A stretch of 64,000 nucleotides of DNA from Nelumbo lutea (lineage: Eukaryota > Streptophyta > Magnoliopsida > Proteales > Nelumbonaceae), in contig JAKGHH010000002.1 in NCBI GenBank assembly GCA_022828595.1, positions 80,510,383 through 80,574,382 on the forward strand. The letters are read 5' to 3'. A program made the translations under genes and the position numbers. Below, piece after piece: positions 57,201-64,000 of the stretch (position 1 is its first letter; each line of letters begins with the position of its first letter). The notes under the pieces were generated by a model that did no database searches, had not been told where the DNA came from, and saw only the letters and a program-made list of their open reading frames with translations.

Positions 57201-60200
57201 TGGTTTTGGACAACCCTTGGCTTGGAGTTATTGTAAGTGGTTTAAATAATTATGGATTTGAATAATGAAACTGCTTTATATTGTTGTTAGAATACAAGGT
57301 GGGTTTGTTTGAAAAGAGGAATTTTATGCTGCTAGTGGAGACTAATTTGAATCAGCTTGTATGGCTTTTATTGCAGCTTATAAATTCTGAGTGAGTTGAT
57401 TTAGTTTATCTTGATATAATGGGTTGTTTCATGTTAGAATAGTAAGTTTAGATTTGTAATATGCTTCTCTCTTACTGGTTGAAAGAACTGTATAAAGTTT
57501 TTGCTTTCATTTGTTTAATTTGTTCAACGGAATTGTTTGGATTGATCCTATTTTATTTGCTATTATTTTATTTTTTTTAATAGCTTTGTTTTAATTTTCT
57601 AAAGGAGTTGAGTTCATTTTCTACTTTCTCTAAATATGCTAAGTCAGACAGTTTAGCGTAGTAATATGCTTGGTTTTTTTTATGTAAAAGGATTATGTGT
57701 TGTTTTTGCTTTGATTTGTTTGAGGTTTATATAGATGGATTTTTCAGAATGATCCAGGTTCGAAGGTTTTATTTTACATTGAGTAGGCCTAACTTCAATT
57801 TTTAACATAGTTTAGTTGATTACCTAAATTATCTTGGCATGCTTGTTTCGATTGAATTTGAATAGAGGGTTTAGTGATCTATTTGCTTGGTCGGTGGTTA
57901 TGTATTTGATAGGTGGCCGATTGGATGCTAGGTCTTGGTTTGTCTTGGATATTGTGTAGCTACTTAGGATTGGCTAGACCCGTTCATGGGATTTGAAAGA
58001 ATGCCTTTAATTAAACCATAGTTATATCAGACGTGCTCCAGATTGGTTGAGCTTTATTGAGAGGTTTTATTGAAAGTGAGTATTATAAAGTTGTTATCAT
58101 TTAATCACAATTTTGTCGAGTTTGACTTATCCTTTTCTTGATAGGTAGGTCGGTTTGTATAATCTTGGGTTGTTTGGATTGATATTTGCTTCGATGGTTT
58201 TAATTTGGCAATGTCTCAGTGTCCTTAATTGGATTGGTTAATGAATGACAGATTGGGCCGGCATTGTGTGGTTGTATAGGTTCTACTTTGCATTGGCAAT
58301 GTTTGGATTCGTTTGGACTCCGTTGTAATGGATTTGGTTTGGACTCATTTCTATGTTGCAACTGATAATTTGATAATATCTTTTGGTTGTTAATAACCTT
58401 TTGGTTTGAGTGATTATAAGTTGTTTGGATAATTATGGATTTGAATAATGAAACCTCTGTATATGCATGTAAGAAGACAAGGAGAGTTCGTTTGATATAA
58501 GGACGTTTATGCAGCAAGTGGGGATTAGTTTGAATGTATTTGTATGGTTTTTTGTGAAATTATAATTTTGAGTGAGTGGATTTAGTTTATCAAAACATGG
58601 TTCGTTTAAAATGTCTGTTTCATTCTTTGATAGGATTTGTGTTTATTTTCTACTTTATCTAAATATGATTGGCTAGTTTAAGTTTGTGAGTTTAGAATAG
58701 AAATAAGCTAGGTTCTTGTTGGTTAAAATGATTAATTTCTTATATTTGCTATGATTTGTTTTAAGTTATATAGGTTGGATTGTTTTGAATGATCCAGGTT
58801 TATTGGTTTTATTTTACTCTGAATAGGTATAATTCCTTCTTTAGAAGGAGTTGCGTTGATTTTCTAGTTTATCAAGCCATGCTATTTTTGTTTAAAATAG
58901 AATAGAGGGTTTAGTGTTATTTTATGCTCGGCTTGTGAGGCAGGATTTGACTGGTGGTCGATTGGATGGTATGAATAGTTTTGGATATGGTGTATAGTTG
59001 GTTCTGTCTTGCTTTGCCTTGACTCAGTTTCAAGGGATTCGGATGATTGCCCTACTGTAGATATATATCAGATGTGTACCGGATTCGTTAAGCTATGCTG
59101 GGTTGGACTCATTTGTATCTCTGGGGAGGTTTTGTTGAATGTGAGTACTCTAAAATTATTAGCATCTAGTTACAGTATTGTTGAATTTGATTTATCTCTG
59201 TCTTCATAGGCATGTCGGTCAAGATAATCTTGGTTTTTCTGGAATGATTTCAGCTATGTTTTGCTTCGATGGTTTTGATGTGGCAATGTGTTGATATCCT
59301 TGATTGGGCTGACAGTGTGTCATTTTTTTGGTTTAATTTGTACTACTGGCTTTGTTTGGTTTCGTTTGGTGTCTGTTGTGTTGGATTCGATTGGGATTGT
59401 TCTTTTTAAGATTTTGGGAATCATTATAGTTTATAGGTTGCAGCTGATAATTTGATAACATTGGTTTTGGAAAACCCTTGGCTTTGAGTTATTGTAAGTG
59501 GTTTAAATAATTATGGATTTGAATAATGAAACTGCTTTATATTGTTGTTAGAAGACAAGGTGGGTTTGTTTGAAAAGAGGAATTTTTTGCCGTTAGTGGG
59601 GATTAATTTGAATCAGCTTGTATGGCTTTTATTGTTACTTATAAATTCTGAGTGAGTTGATTTAGTTTATCTTGATATAATGGGTTGTTTCAAGTTAGAA
59701 TAGTAAGTTTAGATTTGTAATATGCTTCTCTCTTACTGGTTGAAAAACCGTATAAAGTTTTTACTTTCATTTGTTTAATTTCTTTAACGGAATTGTTTGG
59801 ATTGATCCAATTTATTTGCTATTATTTTCTTTTTTTTTTAATAGCTTTGTTTTAATTTTCTAAAGGAGTTGAGTTCATTTTCTACTTTCTCTAAATATGC
59901 TAAGTCAGTCGGTTTAGCGTAGTAATATGCTTGGTTCTTGTTATGTAAAATGATTATGTGTTGTTTTTGCTTTGATTTGTTTGAGGTTTATATAGGTAGG
60001 ATTTTTCAGAATGATCCAGGTTTGATGGTTTTATTTTATATTGAGTATGCCTCACTTCACGTTTTCAACATAGTTTAGTTGATTTCCTAAATTATCATGG
60101 CATGCTAGTTTCGATTGAATTTGAATAGAGGGTTTGGTGATCTATTTGCTTGGTCGGTGGTTAGGTATTTGATAGGAGACCGATTGGATGCTAGGGCTTG

Positions 60201-63200
60201 GTTTGTCTTGGATATTGTGAAGTTGGTCTCTACCTAGGATTGGCTAGACCCGTTCATGGGATTTGAAATAATTCCTTTAATTAAACCATAGTTATATCAG
60301 ACGTGCTCCAGATTGGTTGAGCTTTATTGAGAGGTTTCGTTGAAAGTGAGTATTATAAAGTTGTTGGCATTTAATCACAAATTTGTCGAGTTTGACTTAT
60401 CCTTGTCTTGATAGGTAGGTCGGTTTGGATAATCTTGGGTTGTTTGGATTGATATTTGCTTCGATGGTTTTAATTTGGCAATGTCTCGGTGTCCTTAATT
60501 GGATTGGTTAATGAATGACAGATTGGGCCGACATTGTGTGATTGTATAGGTTCTACTTTGCATTGGCCATGTTTGGATTCGTTTGGACTCCGTTGTAATG
60601 GATTTGGTTTGGACTCATTTCTATGTTGCAACTGATAATTTGATAATATCTTTTGGTTGTTAATAACCTTTTGGTTTGAGTGATTATAAGTTGTTTGGAT
60701 AATTATGGATTTGAATAATGAAACCTCTGTATATGCATGTAAACGGACAAGGAGAGTTCGTTTGATATAAGGACGTTTTATGAAGCAAGTGGGGATTAGT
60801 TTGAATGTATTTGTATGGTTTTTTGTGGAACTTATAATTTTGAGTGGGTGGATTTAGTTTATTAAAACATGGTTCGTTTAAAATGTCTGTTTTAATCTTA
60901 TATATGATTTGTGTTTATTTTCTACTTTATCTAAATATGATGGGCTTGTTTAAGTTTGTTAGTTTAGAGTAGAAATAAGCTAGGTTCTTGTTGGTTAAAA
61001 TGATTAATTTCTTATATTTGCTCTGATTTGTTTTAAGTTATATAGGATGGATTGTATTGAATGATCCAGGTTTATTGGTTTTATTTTACGTTGAATAGGT
61101 GTAATTCCATCTTTTGAAGGAGTTGCGCTGATTTCCTAATTTATCAAGCCATGCTATTTTCGTTTAAAATAGAATAGAGGGTTTAGTGTTCTTTTATGCT
61201 CGATTGTGATTCAGGATTTGACGGGTGGTCGATTGGATGGTTTGAAAAGTTTGGGATATGGTGTATAGTTGGTTCTGTCTTGGTTTGCCTTGACTCAGTT
61301 TCAAGGGATTCGGAAGATTGCCCTACCGTTAATATATATCAGATGTGTACCGGATTCGTTAAGCTATGCTGGGTTGGATTCATTTGTATCTCTAGGGAGG
61401 TTTCGTTGAAAGTGAGTACTCTAAAATTATTAACATCTAGTTACAGTATTCTTGAATTTGATTTATCTCTGTCTTTATAGGTAAATCGGTCAAGATAATC
61501 TTGGTTTTTCTAGAATGATTTCAGCTATGTTTTGCTTTGATGGTTTGGATGTGGCAATGTGTTGATATCCTTGATTGGGCTGATAGTGTGTCATTTTTTT
61601 TGTTCTAATTTGTACAACTGGTCATGTTTGGTTTCGTTTGGTGTCTGTTGTGTTGGATTCGATTGGGATTGTTCTTTTTAAGATTTTGGGAATCATTATA
61701 ATTTATAGGTTGCAGCTGATAATTTGATAACATTGGTTTTGGACAACCCTTGGCTTTGAGTTATTGTAAGTGGTTTAAATAATTATGGATTTGAATAATG
61801 AAACTGCTTTATATTGTTGTTAGAAGACAAGGTGGGTTTGTTTGAAAAGAGGAATTTTATGCCGCTAGTGGAGATTAATTTGAATCAGCTTGTATGGCTT
61901 TTATTGCCGCTTATAAATTCTGAGTGAGTTGATTTAGTTTATCTTGATATAATGGGTTGTTTCAAGTTAGAATAGTAAATTTAGATTTGTAATATGCTTC
62001 TCTCTTACTGGTTGAAAGAACTGTATAAAGTTTTTGCTTTCATTTGTTTAATTTGTTTAACGGAATTGTTTGGATTGATCTTATTTTATTTGCTATTATT
62101 TTATTTTTTTTAATAGCTTTGTTTTAATTTTCTAAACGAGTTGAGTTCATTTTCTACTTTCTCTAAATATGCTAAGTCAGACAGTTTAGCGTAGTAAAAT
62201 GCTTGGTTTTTGTTATGTAAAATGATTATGTGTTGTTTTTGCTTTGATTTGTTTGAGGTTTATATAGATGGATTTTTCAGAATGATCCAGGTTTGACGGT
62301 TTTATTTTACATTGAGTAGGCCTAACTTCAATTTTTTAACATAGTTTAGTTGATTTCCTAAATTATCTTGGCATGTTAGTTTCGATTGAATTTGAATAGA
62401 GGGTCTGGTGATCTATTTGCTTGGTCGGTGGTTAGGTATTTGATAGGAGGCCGATTGGATGCTAGGGCTTGGTTTGTCTTGGATATTGTGTAGTTGGTCT
62501 CTACCTAGGATTGACTAGACCCGTTCATGGGATTTGAAAGAATGAATTTAATTAAACCATAGTTATATCTGACGTGCTCCAGATTGGTTGAGCTTTATTG
62601 AGAGGTTTTATTCAAAGTGAGTATTATAAAGTTGTTAGCATTTAATCACAATTTTGTCGAGTTTGACTTATCCTTGTGTGGATAGGTAGGTTGGTTTGTA
62701 TAATCTTGGGTTGTTTGGATTGATATTTGCTTCGATGGTTTTAATTTGGCAATGTCTCGGTGTCCTTAATTGGATTGGTTAATGAATGACAGATTGGGCC
62801 GGCATTGTGTGGTTGTATAGGTTTTACTTTGCATTGGCCATGTTTCTAAACGGACAAGGAGAGTTCGTTTGATATAAGGACGTTTATGCAGCAAGTGGGG
62901 ATTAGTTTGAATATATTTGTATGGTTTTTTGTGAAATTATAATTTTGAGTGAGTGGATTTAGTTTATCAAAACATGGTTCGTTTAAAATGTCTGTTTTAA
63001 TCTTTTATAGGATTTGTGTTTATTTTCTACTTTATCTAAATATGATTGGCTAGTTTAAGTTTGTGAGTTTAGAGTAGAAATAAGCTAGGTTCTTGTTGGT
63101 TAAAATGATTAATTTCTTACATTTGCTCTGATTTGTTTTAAGTTATATAGGATGGATTGTTTTGAATGATCCAGGTTTATTGGTTTTATTTTACTTTGAA

Positions 63201-64000
63201 TAGGTATAATTCCTTCTTTTGAAGGAGTTGCGTTGATTTCCTAGTTTATCAAGCCATGCTATTTTCGTTTAAAATAGAATAGAGGGTTTAGTGTTCTTTT
63301 ATGCTCGGCTTGTGATTCAGGATTTGACGGGTGGTCGATTGGATGGTATGAATAGTTTTGGATATGGTGTATAGTTGGTTCTGTCTTGGTTTGCCTTGAC
63401 TCAGTTTCAAGGGATTCGGAAGATTGCCCTACCGTAAATATATATCAGATGTGTACCGGATTCGTTAAGCTATGCTGGGTTGGATTCATTTGTATCTCTG
63501 GGGAGGTTTCGTTGAAAGTGAGTACTCTAAAATTATTAGCATCTAGTTACAGTATTGTTGAATTTGATTTATCTCTGTCTTCATAGGTAAGTCGGTCAAG
63601 ATAATCTTGGTTTTTCTGGAATGATTTCAGCTATGTTTTGCTTCGATGGTTTTGATGTGGCAATGTGTTGATATCCTTGATTGGGCTGACAGTGTCTCAT
63701 TTTTTTTGTTCTAATTTGTACTACTGGCCATGTTTGGTTTCGTTTGGTGTCTGTTGTGTTGGATTCGATTGGGATTGTTCTTTTTAAGATTTTGGGAATC
63801 ATTATAGTTTATAGGTTGCAGCTGATAATTTGATAACATTGGTTTTGGACAACCCTTGGCTTTGAGTTATTGTAAGTGGTTTAAATAATTATGGATTTGA
63901 ATAATGAAACTGCAGTATATTGTTGTTAAAACATGGTTCGTTTAAAATGTCTGTTTTAATCTTATATAAGATTTGTGTTTATTTTCTACTTTATCTAAAT
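54236..64000 (+). repeat. AB dimer satellite, block 2, plus orientation, runs off the window
   Basis: Anchors: B at 54601, 56873, 59135, 61407, 63515; A at 55807, 58071, 60341, 62611. Dimer spacing is 2.26-2.27 kb except the last (2.11 kb, an A monomer lacking about 155 bp at 62846). It differs from block 1 by shared changes: CGTGCTCCAGATTGGTTGAGC in A, GTCGGTCAAGATAATCTTGG in B. B at 54601 and 59135 share TGAATGTGAGTA; B at 56873 and 61407 share TTAACATCTAG and TATTCTTGAATTTG, so the true period is ~4.53 kb. Starts inside an A monomer at TATATAGGATGGATTG and continues past the window end. Confidence 0.95.
63906..63960 (+). repeat. B-to-A deletion junction in the satellite
   Basis: The B monomer stops at TATATTGTTGTT (about 63928) and continues as AAAACATGGTTCGTTTAAAA of the A monomer. 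The missing part implies unequal pairing between monomers. Confidence 0.75.

Noticed and set aside
54474..63586. Plus-strand frames such as MVCLDSVSRDSDDCPTVDIY repeated in block 2
   Set aside because: They recur only because the satellite repeats, and block 1 monomers do not keep the full frame. No domain or start context supports a protein.

Overview
This window looks like a gene-poor, repeat-rich piece of a plant nuclear chromosome. Almost everything recognisable is plant-type mobile DNA: a Ty1/copia element, three Ty3/gypsy lineages (a chromovirus scrap, a Tat/Retand-like element and an Athila-like element), a LINE 3' end, hAT-type elements and a fold-back MITE. The only host-gene trace is a broken, intron-containing piece of a fimbrin (actin-bundling) gene. 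I cannot name the species. An exact 100-N gap (23128-23227) shows this is a draft assembly. No intact host protein-coding gene, tRNA, rRNA or CRISPR was found, and no telomeric TTTAGGG array.

Layout. 1-5305: non-coding DNA with possible LTR remnants and several small degenerate tandem repeats. 5306-9474: a complete but dead copia element with two ~308 bp LTRs, a 5 bp target duplication (AAGGG) and an internal deletion between reverse transcriptase and RNase H. ~9600-10360: chromovirus protease/RT scrap. ~11123-15152: Retand-like element (LTR, primer site, gag, protease, RT) cut short by insertion of an Athila-like element (~15153-23127). The Athila copy has a ~1.58 kb LTR, primer site, long leader and gag-pol with only about four frame breaks. 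Its integrase runs into the N gap, so its 3' LTR is not seen.

23228-25206 is a copy of 50523-52451. The copy next to the gap carries many small extra bases, as expected of poorly corrected gap-filling sequence.

25208-44967 and 54236-64000 (about 29.5 kb) are the main novelty: a long-unit satellite in which two related monomers, A (~1.05 kb) and B (~1.17 kb), alternate to give a ~2.2 kb higher-order repeat. The first block changes orientation three times (+,-,+,-). The second block is a different subfamily in which two successive AB dimers form a ~4.53 kb four-monomer unit. Local gene conversion and hybrid or deleted monomers are visible.

44968-54235 separates the two satellite blocks: LINE 3' end, fimbrin pseudogene, a hAT-like MITE containing a ~553 bp fold-back element, a hAT remnant that keeps its BED zinc-finger reading frame, the second copy of the duplicated segment, and an AT-rich degenerate repeat zone with microsatellites. 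Overall this resembles pericentromeric or other heterochromatin, an inference from the satellite plus nested Athila/Tat elements.
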